Of a DNA stretch of 64,000 bases, positions 54,940-64,000 are shown piece by piece. The stretch covers positions 62,001 to 126,000 of the forward strand of contig JAJOZX010009475.1 of the NCBI GenBank assembly GCA_023014485.1. The letters run 5' to 3'. A program made the translations under genes and the position numbers. The notes beneath the pieces were generated by a model, which did not search any database, was not told the origin of the DNA, and saw nothing but the letters and a program-made list of their open reading frames with translations. This DNA comes from Bathynomus jamesi. Taxonomy: Eukaryota; Arthropoda; Malacostraca; Isopoda; Cirolanidae. Positions within the stretch are counted from its first letter, which is position 1. Every line of letters begins with the position of its first letter.

Positions 54940-55480
54940 TATTATATATTTCCGCCTGTCTGTGTCTGTCCTTTATGCAAGCGCAAACCGTTTGACCTAG
55001 AGCTACCAAATTTGGCACAGGGACCTCTTATGGGATGAAGAATGTCAATACAGAGTCGGTCAGCCTGTCTGTTTGTATTACGGGCAGCAATGTGAAGCTC
55101 AAGATTTTCATGACTGTGTTCTTTTCTATAGTTTTATTGACCAAATAATTGAACCGACAGTAATTGGGAGTTCAATTATTTGGTCAGGGGGGTTTTGGGG
55201 GATATCTGATCAGATTCAGAAATCTTGACACAATGTGAAGCTCAAAATTTTCACGGCTGCGTTCTTTTCTGTAGTTTAGCCTGTCTGTTTGTGAAATATA
55301 TCCCGGGCAGTAATGGGGAAGGGTGGGAGTGGGGGTAAGTGGGGGAGAGGGGTGGGGTAATGGGAGGGGGTTAGCCCCCAAGTTGCATAAAGGGGGGTGA
55401 GGGGGTTTTGGGGGACATTCAGTTGACCTAACCGGGCATTCAGTTGACCCGGGCAACGCCGGGTACCTCACTTAGTTATA
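54940..55480 (+). mobile_element. Non-autonomous Helitron-like element
   Basis: It begins after (AAT)n with CGCCTGTCTGTGTCTGTCC and GAGCTACCAAATTTGGCAC, sequences typical of arthropod Helitron 5' regions. It ends with the hairpin CCCGGGCAACGCCGGG followed by TACCTCACTTAGT, close to the Helitron CTRRT terminus. A G-rich region (55316-55400) lies inside. No Rep/helicase gene is present. Confidence 0.65.
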
Positions 55481-56405
55481 AATATAATTCACGGTATGTC
55501 CGTCCGTCTGTTTCCTTTTTAGTAGTGATGGAACGATACCAAAATTTTTAACGATTCCGATTCCGATACCACTAAAAAGTCTCGATTCCGATACGATTCT
55601 CGATTCCGATTCCGATTCTCAATATTTTTAAATATAATTCTATACTTGTTTTTCTGGAAATTGTCATATTTTACTCTGGTAAGATTAACTATTTACATTA
55701 TGAGTATGGTAATATAAATTATAAATTATAATAGATTGGTTTAAAAATAAAAATCAACTGTAAGTTGTAACAATTCATTTTAATCTTCTTGATTACACAT
55801 CATGGATATACATGTTTTAATGTATAGCTACAATACAATAAAAATAAAATTTGTTATCCTCTTTCATTTAAATTTTAAAGTTTACATTGCAAAACTGGTT
55901 CAATTAAAAGTTAAAGAATCGTTTTAAGAATCGGAAATCATGGTACAATTCTCTCGATTCCGATTCCGATTCCTGAAAAATGCTCGATTCTTCCGATTCT
56001 CGATTCCGATTCCGATTAATCGTCCCATCACTACTCTTTAGTCCGAACGGCTGGACTGATTTTCACGAAACTTGGCGACAACACCCTGTGGGATGCCTGG
56101 AGTGTTTTTAGCAAAAAAATGTATCCCAATTTATCCCCCCAAAATACTTATATGCTAAAACACGAAGCACTTAAATTTCAAGATTTTGAACTTCTAAAAT
56201 TTTCTTAAAATAAACCATGTCCCAAGAAGTTGGTGAATAAATTTAGAAAACAACGTAGCCATCAAAATTTTTAGCTATGCTTCGAAAACCATGATAAGTA
56301 AAAAAAATGTGGTTGTATTTGAAATTTAAGTGCTTCGTGAGCTAATTGTAAATGTTAAAATCCAACTCGCTTAAAGAATATCCCGCCCGTAGGACGGGTA
56401 GTTTT
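55481..56405 (+). mobile_element. Second Helitron-like element carrying a MITE
   Basis: The start has GTATGTCCGTCCGTCTG. The downstream part has GGACTGATTTTCACGAAAC. The end has the hairpin CCCGCCCGTAGGACGGG then GCTAAT, a fit to hairpin plus CTRRT. It is interrupted by a MITE at 55523-56033. Confidence 0.65.
55523..56033. mobile_element. hAT-type MITE with TAGTGATGG ends
   Basis: A 511-bp element has ends TAGTGATGGAACGAT and ATCGTCCCATCACTA. Flanks CTTTTTAG and CTCTTTAG form an 8-bp duplication with one change. Both sides contain GATTCCGATTCCGAT repeats. Confidence 0.87.
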
Positions 56406-56866
56406 GCTAATAATAATAATAAACTCAAATACCAATTAAACATTTTCAAAAAAATTCAGTTTATAATTTCTGAAAATAAAGTAAAATTTAAAATAAATTA
56501 AGAAAAAAATTTACTTTCAAATTTTGTTTGATTTCTCGTCTTTTTCTGAGAAATAATTTAAATTGTAATTGATAGAAATAAAAGAATGTGGAATTTATTA
56601 AGTAAAAACTAGCGTTACATTCATTTTTAATAATAGTGAATGTATGTAGTTTCCATTAATAAAGAGGAGTACGAAAGCTTCAAACTTTTTTTCTAAACTT
56701 TATTAAAAATTCAGACTTTTCGGAAACCGTTTCTTCCATCATCAGTGAGTGTGGAACTAGAGCCTTCCATTCACTGTCTAGTCGGTCCACGCGCGCATTA
56801 TAACACGTAAATAAGTTCATACAGACGATTTTGAACAAAAAAAAAAGCCAGTGACACCTAAACATA

Positions 56867-57631
56867 CGAGGCGTCCGAAGTAGGAGTGACGAAGCCGCCA
56901 TGTATTCGAAAATCCGGTTTCTATATCACCATTTTCTCCTGGCCTTTGTCTATGCAGTGAATAATACACACTTACTGATACTTCCTATATGTATACTATT
57001 GAGCTAAAATGTGTCTGTGTCTCTGTCCGCTTTCTTTGGAACTGTGCACAGACTAAACGGCACATCGGGAAATTCTGCAACCACTACCAACTGATAGCCC
57101 ATGAGCTGTCGATGTGCTCTGTCAAGTTTCCCGGTCCTAGGTCACAATTACTGGGTCCGAAGGCCCAACACCGCGATAAAACTACAGAAAAGAACGCAGC
57201 CGTGAAAATCTTGATCTTCACATTGTGTGACATATACTGCTACCCACCCGGAGCGCGGAGGGCGGGTAGCAGTATATGTCACAGTGCTACCCGCCCGGGG
57301 TAGTGGGGGAGGGGGTGGGGTAATTGGGGGAGTGGGGATAATGGGGAGAGGGGTGGGGGTAATGGTGGAGTGGGGGTGGGGGTAATGGCGTTTTTTTAAA
57401 ATTTTGTAGCTGGATCACAGTGCTACCGCCCGGAGGGCCAAGTTGTACAACGGTCGCGAGCGATAGCGAGCTATCGCTTGTCGTTACTAATGTCTCTGAA
57501 GCATCAGTGACGAAGTATAGGTAATGTGTATTATTTACTGCATAGACAAAGGCCAGAAGAAAATGGTGATACAGAAATTTATGGATTTTCGAACATATGG
57601 CGGCTTCGTCACTCCTACTCCGGACGCCTCA
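56867..57631. mobile_element. Foldback MITE with GAGGCGTCCG ends
   Basis: The inverted ends CGAGGCGTCCGAAGTAGG and (right, reverse complement) TGAGGCGTCCGGAGTAGG are flanked by TA (56865-56866, 57632-57633). Arms match for about 100 bp (CGAAGCCGCCAT, AAATGGTGATA). The centre (about 57170-57430) contains an inverted Helitron-like G-rich segment and a hairpin around GCGGGTAGCAGTATATGTC. Confidence 0.8.
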
Positions 57632-57914
57632 TATTTAATATTGGACTGGATTCAAATTATAAATAAAGGAAACATAAGAATTTAAGACTGAAGTGGTTAT
57701 GTAGGCAGTAGGCTACGCTTTGTTCAAAACAGTCCCGTAGTGAAACTCCATGTTTATTACGGATATTACTGGTAATATACAGGGATTTTCACAACAGGAA
57801 TTTTTTGAAACAACTGTACTTACAACGGAGGGTGCCTGGTTGAAGAATGATTAGTAATGCAAGTTTTGTATAATTTGATAAAGTTACAGCTATAAGACAA
57901 CTAATATTTATTAC

Positions 57915-58559
57915 CAGTACTCGAAGTGGAGGGTAACGCGGAGGTACGCGTACCCCTACTTCTCTAATTTGTCATTTTGCGTACCACCACTTATGCATGA
58001 TCATCCCGTTGCGGTGTATGATTACAGATCCCATTATCCCATATAAAAGGAGCAAATGTTTACTGATTTTTTCAATGCACTACTGCCCAGTTATGTAGTG
58101 TATGCGCTTTATAAACTATTTTAAAGGTAAGATATTAAAAATTCAAGAACACGCAAATACACTATACAATAATATACAGTATATCCCATGTCACTCATTG
58201 ATTTGTGCAATTTTGCTGATAAAATACTTTTTTTAACTTTCATGACTGAAAACTAAAACTTTAATGAGGAAAAGAGCTTCCAAACTTGGAATTACGAACA
58301 GCTATAATCGTATGTAGAAACTGCTTCATGAAAGCCATAACTAAAAACGTTAAATAGCCTATTATTGCCAACTCTTTGAATACGTCGTTTTCATTATTGT
58401 TTAAAGGAATGTAATTAGTAATACTATCACACGATACGACGTACACGTTAGAAGAATCATGCAGCTTCATTCATTAAGAATTCCAAACAATGGAGAACGC
58501 TAATCACCATTTTATGCGCGATCGTACCCCCGACTTCTGGTTTTCCATTTCGACCACTG
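57915..58559. mobile_element. hAT-type MITE
   Basis: A 645-bp element has ends CAGTACTCGAAGTGGA and TCCATTTCGACCACTG. Flanks TTTATTAC and CTTATTAC form an 8-bp duplication with one mismatch. GTACGCGTACC/GTACCACC motifs repeat near both ends. Confidence 0.85.
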
Positions 58560-58756
58560 CTTATTACTATGAATAGTGTTTCTAAGTTTCGAGAGTGTAC
58601 TCAAATATACGAGAGATATATAATTAGTCAAAACAGCCAAACTATATTTGTCAAACAATTCATATAGTTAATCCAACCATCTATTGCAAGTACGAACCAC
58701 CTGTCACCAGAAAAATAATCTTTATCAGTGCCATTGTGTTAAAAAAGTATACTCGT

Positions 58757-58890
58757 ATATATATATATATATATATAATATATGCACACCCAAAAGGAAA
58801 AATTGAGAGATTCCAAGGTCTTTCGTGTATTGAACAGTACATGTGGTATTTATCGTTTGAATTATGAAGGATTAATTAAGAATACTTAAC
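58757..58890. repeat. Possible Penelope-like terminal fragment
   Basis: (TA)n is followed by GAGAGATTCCAAGGTCTTTC and GTGTATTGAACAGTACATG, which resembles Penelope-like element terminal sequence from memory. It lies 65 bp before the astacin acceptor at 58956. No coding is seen. Confidence 0.4.
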
Positions 58891-58955
58891 ACGATAAATA
58901 AAAGAATTATCGATTATTATCAATTTATTAATTAATTGTTAATTGGTGTGATCAG

Positions 58956-59082
58956 GCATTCTCCCGTTCGAGAGGTTTTTGATCATTCGCGCCATGAGGG
59001 ACGTTGAAAGGAAATCATGCGTCAGATTCGTTCCACGAACCAATGAATACGACTACGTCAAGATCATATTCGACAGCTACAA
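58956..59082 (+). CDS. Astacin metalloprotease, third visible exon
   Basis: Acceptor is TGATCAG and donor is GTGAGA, which runs straight into a (GA)n tract. The exon supplies two bases to finish a Gly codon begun at 45943, then encodes ILPFERFLIIRAMRDVERK and SCVRFVPRTNEYDYVKIIF. RAMxxxExxxCVRFxPRTxExDYV is the conserved first half of the astacin catalytic domain; the Cys corresponds to Cys42 of astacin. It ends with two bases of a Lys codon completed by the first base of the exon at 63636. Phase agreement on both sides makes the assignment firm. Confidence 0.93.
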
Positions 59083-59656
59083 GTGAGAGAGAGAGAGAGA
59101 GAGAGAACGTGTTTATATTGATGCTGTTATTTCAAATCACACGAGTGAAATTTTTTATTTGTCAGTATATATATATATATATAATTTAGGGCGGTCCAAA
59201 AAAATAAATGTTGAAAATTCGTAGGTCTTACCCCCTAAAATTGTTACCTATGTTGAAAACACTAAATATAAAATTTTAATAAGATCAAAAAATTCTCAGT
59301 GGTGCGGGCCGGCACTGGTGCCACATCGCATTTGAATTTAGAGGGTTTTAAAAACCTTTTTTGCTTCTTCCCCATAATATAGATTTATTGTGTCTTTACG
59401 AAAAATATTTCGATATGTTTTGCATAATATAGATTTTTGTATGCTTATTGTGGTTAAATATTCCGAAGCACATCTTGTATGAGCGGTACTGAACACGTTG
59501 AAGCAAGAATCACATCTGTTCTGTTGATACTTGTAACGTTTTTCCATGAAATAGATTTCGTCACTTTTCCCATTAAGTGCTCATCTTGCGGAAACGTGTT
59601 GAAAGGGCGTTCCTATAACAATCGTATTTTTTATTCACAAGCCTGTCTTTTGCCAA

Positions 59657-59804
59657 CCTGTTGTTTGCAGTGTATTGCAGTTCGTTTGCAGTGTTGCAAC
59701 AGTGAATAATCATATTAGAAATGGCAAGTTCCTGTTGTTTGCAGTGTATTGCAGTTCGTTTGCAGTGTTGCAACAGTGAATAATCATATTAGAAATGGCA
59801 AGTT
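59657..59804. repeat. 74-bp tandem duplication at the T2 gene start
   Basis: A 74-bp unit (CCTGTTGTTTGCAGTG to GAAATGGCAAGTT) is present twice in succession, so the putative start ATGGCAAGTT occurs at both copies. Only the second is followed by the transposase N-terminus. Confidence 0.88.
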
Positions 59805-61988
59805 CCTCAATGAAAACTCGCAGAAATACCAAAATATGGCTCAATGGACAACCAGTTGAAATGATATGAGGGAGAAAACTTCCTTCCAAAGGAGATGTGC
59901 TCCGTCGTCTTTTTTATTTACTTAATTAAGGAAAGGAAAACTCTAAGAGAAACTTCTAAAGCAGTTTACATAGAGGTAGTTGAATTTTGGGAGCAAACTA
60001 GAATTCCAACAAGAGCTGATTATGTTATAGGGCCTACCAATGATTGAAAAAGTATATACGGAATATAGAACACTCCAAAAATTAAAATTCCGGTGTTCCG
60101 AAACTCAGCGTGAGAGAGATTGTTTCAGAACAGTTTAAACGATCTCTTTGATATTGCTCATCAAAAAGCGCACGAGATGATCAAGATTAAAGAAGACAGA
60201 AAATTCCTCCAAGCTCAAAAACAGAAGGGAGGAAAAGGGATATATGACTAACGTTGACAAAGCATTATCAGAGAAAGAAGATCGTAAAAGGAAGAGAGAG
60301 TCAGCTAAAGAACGGTTAGCACGTACGGAAAGGAAGAGAAAGGAGGAAGAAACAAAGTCTGCCAAATTGACTTCATCAAGTAGCATGAATAGTGAAGATG
60401 AAACAATGTTGTGTAAAACTAACACGGCATCAAAAAATAATGCAGGCAAGAAGGTTCCTAGCAAACCAAGTAAGAAGGAACTTGTAACACGAGACGTTGC
60501 AGTTGCGCTGGATAGATCGAATATTTCTGATAGACAGGCCGTACATGTGCTATCAGCTGCTGCCTCTGCATTAGATCATGATCTTGATGACTTGTCCATA
60601 AGCAGAAGTACAGTTCGTCGAAAGAGAATGGATGTACGTGAGAAAATCACAAAAGATTTAAAAGAATCCTTTAATGGTGCATTGGGATGGAAAAATGCTA
60701 ATCGATTCAACTGGAAATTAAAAAGTTGAAAGATTAGCAGTGTTGGTGTCAGGAGGAGGTAAATCAAAGTGCTTGCAGTACCCAAACTCGAGTCTGGCAC
60801 AGGAGTAGACATTGCAACAGCTGTTGTCGAATGTTTAGAGGACTGGAACGTAATTGATCGCATTAAAGGTATGTGCTTTGACACAACTGCCACGAACACG
60901 GGTCCTAAAAAAGGAGCTACTGCACAAATAGAAAAGCTTGGAGAAGACTTACTAAATATTGCATGCCGGCACCATATAATTGAACTTATTGCATCCAATG
61001 TTTTTGAGGTGTGTCTTTGTTCCGCAAGTAGCGGACCTGATATTCCGATATTCAAACGCTTTAAGTCTGCCTGGAACTCCATCAATAAAGAAAATTTTGA
61101 AACCTTTCCCGATACTCCAGGACGTGATGAACTGCTTATTTGTAAGAAACATCTAACCTCCACACAAATCCGAGATGATTACAGAGAGGTCCTGGAACTT
61201 ACAATCATCTACCTAGGAGATGTGCCACCACGTGGAGTCAAATTTCTAAAGCCAGGTGCTTTGCATCGTGCCAGGTGGATGTCTCGCATAATCTATGCAA
61301 TAAAAATGAATCTTTTCTGCTCACAGTTTAAAATGACTCTAAAGGAACAAAGTGGAATAAAACGTTTTGCACAATTTGCCATTAGACACTATGTTCCTGC
61401 ATGGTTTTCTGCATCTGTCGCTGCTTCTGCCCCTGCCAATGATCTTTCGCTACTAAAACTGCTACTAGTATACGAAGACAAAAACATTGCTTCTGCAGTA
61501 TCTCAAGCACTTTCTCGCCATCTTTGGTACCCAAGTGAATTTCTTATTTCACTTTCATTCTTTGATGAAGATATTTCCATTGATGTTAAAAGAGACATGG
61601 TAAAGGCATTCGACATGAGGGATCTAAACATCCGCCCAAAAGAATAAATTTGAATCTTTCTGCCAACGATATTCAAAACAAGACAGTAGCCAGCTTTGTT
61701 ACTAGCTCGTCTCGACTATTTTTAACTAAGCTCGGACTCCCAATAGCCTTTCTTGAGGATGATCCAACAAACTGGAAGAACGGACAAGATTATTAAATGG
61801 CCCTTCAGTATGTCAAGTCAATGATGGTAACAAATGATAATTCCGAAAGAGGAATAGCATTAATAAAAAATTTCAATGCACATCTTACTAAGAATGAAAG
61901 TCAAAAGCAGTTTCTCCTGCAAGTAGTGGAGCAACATCGCCTGCAGTTTCCTAATGTAAAAAAATCAAACTTGAAGCAGGAACTGTGA
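59794..61988 (+). pseudogene. T2 transposase, broken
   Basis: The start MASSSMKTRRNTKIWLNGQ is followed by an early stop. A coiled, basic region is at 60244-60729 (DRKRKRESAKERLARTERK; STVRRKRMDVREKITKDL). The core at 60769-61647 has MCFDTTATNTGPKKGA (second Asp), IACRHHIIELIASNVFE, DYREVLELTIIYLGD, GALHRARWMSRIIYAIK and HLWYPSEFLISLSFFDEDI. The C-terminus at 61797-61988 has NDNSERGIALIKNFN, where Glu matches the Glu of AERG in T1. The segment with the first Asp (VHWDGK in T1) is decayed near 60700. It is clearly homologous to the 731-residue protein at 24181-26376 along its length. Confidence 0.9.
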
Positions 61989-62084
61989 ACGCAGCAACAA
62001 TGAGTGGGAGATGGGCACCCATGAGACCCCCACCTCTGAGTGGTTAATACTCCATTATAATTGAATATGGAGGGGGACTGCGAT

Positions 62085-63249
62085 TCTTCTTCTTCCGCAG
62101 CTTATTATCCCATCTTTACATGGGGTCGCTGTTTTTGGTTCGTCTTCTCCACTCTCCTCTGTCGTATACCACGTCCTCCTCCAAGTCCTTCTCCCTGATG
62201 TCCGCCACCACACAGTCCCTCCATCTCGTCTTCGGTCTTCCTCTTCTTCTCCGTCCCGGCAACTCCATCTCCAGCACTCTGCGCCCCACATACTCCTCCT
62301 CTCTTCTCCTGACGTGTCCATACCACCTCAGCCTGGCCTCCTGCACCTTCTTAGATGCTTCCGCCGCCTTCACTGTTCCTCTTATATGCTCATTTCTGAC
62401 CCTATCCCTCCTCGTCACTCCACACATCCATCTTAACATCTTCATTTCAGCCACATCGATTTTTCTTTCATTGCTCTTCTTCATTGGCACAGTCTCCATT
62501 CCATACAACATTGCCGGCCTCACCACTGTTTTGAATACCTTTCCCTTCAGTTTTACTGGGACCCTCTTATCACAGAGCACCCCTGATACGTCTCTCCAGT
62601 TCTTCCACCCCGACTGTATTCTACAGTTTATCTCTCTCTCTGCTCCCCCCTCTGCATCCACTGTTGACCCCAAGTATTTAAAATACTCCACCGTCTTAAC
62701 ACGCTCTCCACTCAATGTCACTTCCCCTCCTCGGTCCTGCTGCACATCACATCTCATATATCGGTCTTCTTTCGGCTAATTCTCATCCCCCTGCTTTCCA
62801 ACGCCTCTCTCCAATTTTCCAACTGCTGCTCCACCTCCTCTTTCGTCTCCCCACTCAACACAACATCGTCTGCATACATCATGCACCACGGCGCCTCCCC
62901 TCTAATCCTGTCCGTCAACACATCGAATACCACATTGAAAAGGAAGGGGCTCAAAGCTGATCCTTGGTGCAGACCAACTTCCACCCCAAAGCTCTCTGAC
63001 ACACCCACGCTACTCCTCACCTTAGTTGTTACTCCCTGTACATCCCCTTGATCAGTTTAACATACTTCTCCGGTACCATCTTTTCCCTTAAGCATCTCCA
63101 AACTTCCTGCCGTGGTATCCTATCATATGCCTTCTCCAAGTCAATAAAAAACCATGTGCAACGCCTTCTGCCCCTCTCTGTACTTCTCTGCCAACTGTTT
63201 CAATGCAAAAACTGCATCTGTCGTTCTCCTTCCCGGCATAAATAAGTAA
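62085..63249 (-). mobile_element. 5'-truncated RTE-type LINE
   Basis: An 1165-bp minus-strand insertion into T2 has an exact 12-bp duplication GGGGACTGCGAT (62073-62084, 63250-63261). The 3' end is GCTGCGGAAGAAGAAGA, a short tandem tail as in RTE elements. The 5' end is cut within RT. Confidence 0.93.
62116..63245 (-). pseudogene. RTE reverse transcriptase, C-terminal half
   Basis: The part near 63100-63245 is decayed. 62754-63020 has VGLHQGSALSPFLFNVVFDV and MMYADDVVLSGET, with the catalytic YADD intact. 62116-62757 has RVKTVEYFKYLGSTVDAEG, RPAMLYGMETVPM, MLRWMCGVTRRDRVRNEHI and EARLRWYGHVRRR, and ends with the basic GRRRRGRPKTRW segment. These ordered motifs are diagnostic of RTE-clade LINEs. 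The two frames meet around KTDI/MRCD with one frameshift. The endonuclease and N-terminal RT are missing by truncation. Confidence 0.93.
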
Positions 63250-63635
63250 GGGGACTGCGATAAACTAAAGAAATTTTTGAATATGAATTCAAAGAATTTT
63301 CAAACAAGAAAATTAAGAAATTTAAAGTAGAGTGTGGCACCACTAAATATTTATTAATTTTGATAAGTTTTGGTTAGTAACGTTTTTTTAATATAGGTAA
63401 CAATTTCCGAGGGTAAGACTTAAGATTCAGATACTTTTAAAATTTACTGTATAATTTTGGACCACCCTAAATATTATATATCAATTCGAAATAAATTATT
63501 GAGTTTAATAATACAATACCACTAGCTATACAATTGAAGAACATCTGTCGAACGAATTATCATTTAAAAAGTAGGAGTTCAATATTCTTTTCAATGTCAT
63601 CCATCAGTGTTAACCTTCGTTTGTTTCTGTCGAAG

Positions 63636-63889
63636 ATGTTACAGTAACGTAGGCAGAAGAGGTGGTGAACAGGTGTTGTCTCTTGGGGTGTTTTGCGTCA
63701 CGTTCTTCGACAGGGGAAACGTCTACCATGAACTACTTCACGTTCTTGGATTTCACCACGAACACAATCGACCGGACAGGGACGATTATGTCGACGTCAT
63801 GTGGAGAAACATTCGAAGAGGCGCCAAAATTAACTTCGAAAAAAGGGATTACGGCGCGGTCGATGTACTGGGCCTTCCTTATGACTTAG
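63636..63889 (+). CDS. Astacin metalloprotease, zinc-binding exon
   Basis: The exon starts after TGTCGAAG (its first base completes a Lys codon) and ends at G before GTTAGT. It encodes CYSNVGRRGGEQVLSL, a second Cys in VFCVTFF, then NVYHELLHVLGFHHEHNRPD and RDDYVDVMWRNI, and stops within LPYDL. HELLHVLGFHHEH gives the three zinc His and the catalytic Glu of the HExxHxxGxxH motif. The Cys pair corresponds to Cys64 and Cys84 of astacin. The final YDLG would lead into the SxMHY Met-turn in the next exon, which is beyond the window. All key residues in view are intact, so the gene is likely functional. Confidence 0.96.
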
Positions 63890-64000
63890 GTTAGTGGTTT
63901 CTTCTCCTCTTTAATCGACTCAATACGTGTATGTGACAAAGCGTCATTAGTAGACACTATAAATCAACAATGAAATCTATAACATCAAAGCCTACCTAAA

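Larger units (their letters stand above)
59185..63471 (+). mobile_element. DNA transposon T2, relative of T1, with an RTE insertion
   Basis: The ends are TTTAGGGCGGTCCAAAA at left and TTTAGGGTGGTCCAAAATT (reverse complement at right). Inverted similarity continues inwards (GGTCTTACCC, AAATTGTTACCTAT, GTGGTGCC...). The encoded protein is homologous to the T1 transposase, and the ends share the TTAGGG start. The total is 4287 bp, of which 1165 bp is an RTE insertion. Target flanks are TA-rich, so the duplication is unclear. Confidence 0.88.
59083..63635 (+). other. Astacin intron, 4.55 kb, almost wholly transposon
   Basis: It starts at the GTGAGA donor within (GA)n (59083-59105) and ends TCGAAG. 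Element T2 occupies 59185-63471, leaving about 265 bp of other sequence. Confidence 0.85.

Noticed and set aside
45944..58955. Additional astacin exons in the large intron
   Set aside because: The exons at 45856 and 58956 already join in phase and give a complete, collinear domain, so no extra exon is needed.

Overview
This 64 kb window is from a eukaryotic nuclear genome. It is most likely from an arthropod and plausibly a crustacean. That is an inference from three things: TTAGG-like degenerate arrays, very abundant (TA)n, (GA)n, (GT)n and (AAT)n microsatellites, and a dense mix of Tc1/mariner, hAT, Penelope-like, Helitron-like, Maverick-like, gypsy and LINE remnants. No marker in the sequence fixes the species. 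I saw no tRNA or rRNA gene, no CRISPR array and no operon-like organisation.

One host gene is supported: an astacin-family zinc metalloprotease on the + strand. Four exons with matching phases and GT/AG borders lie at 45174-45307 (propeptide, EGD aspartate switch), 45856-45943 (start of the mature enzyme), 58956-59082 (first conserved Cys, RFVPRT) and 63636-63889 (zinc motif HELLHVLGFHHEH). The signal-peptide exon and the exon(s) with the Met-turn are not seen; the latter must lie to the right of the window. Its introns are packed with transposons. The last visible intron is almost entirely one 4.3 kb DNA transposon that itself carries an RTE retrotransposon.

Layout. 1-7627: a minus-strand gypsy LTR retrotransposon (gag, protease, RT/RNase H, integrase, PBS, 5' LTR) with frameshifts and a 1.4 kb foldback inserted in its leader. 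8340-21190: one minus-strand LINE (CCCH-finger ORF1, endonuclease, RT) broken by five DNA-transposon insertions: Tc1 DD34E, hAT, MULE-like, mariner, and a second hAT that contains a foldback. 21.2-23.5 kb: unclassified dispersed repeats and a hAT MITE. 23857-26769: a DNA transposon with about 150-bp inverted repeats starting TTAGGGTG and an intact 731-codon transposase; a decayed relative sits at 59185-63471. 26.8-34.8 kb: microsatellites, MITEs, a mariner-derived foldback, Penelope and Maverick fragments, and a Tc1. 35.7-44 kb: more dispersed repeats, a second copy of the LINE split by a hAT with a clean 8-bp duplication, and a DD37E mariner. 44-64 kb: the astacin locus, whose large intron holds LINEs, Tc1, SINE, Helitrons and MITEs.

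Apart from the protease, everything recognisable is mobile. The insertions are nested, and many keep target-site duplications, so the order of events can be read. The least explained items are the TTAGGG-ended transposon family, a roughly 130-bp palindrome that recurs inside unrelated elements, two foldbacks made of head-to-head mariner 3' ends, and a two-copy repeat with conserved but unidentified reading frames.
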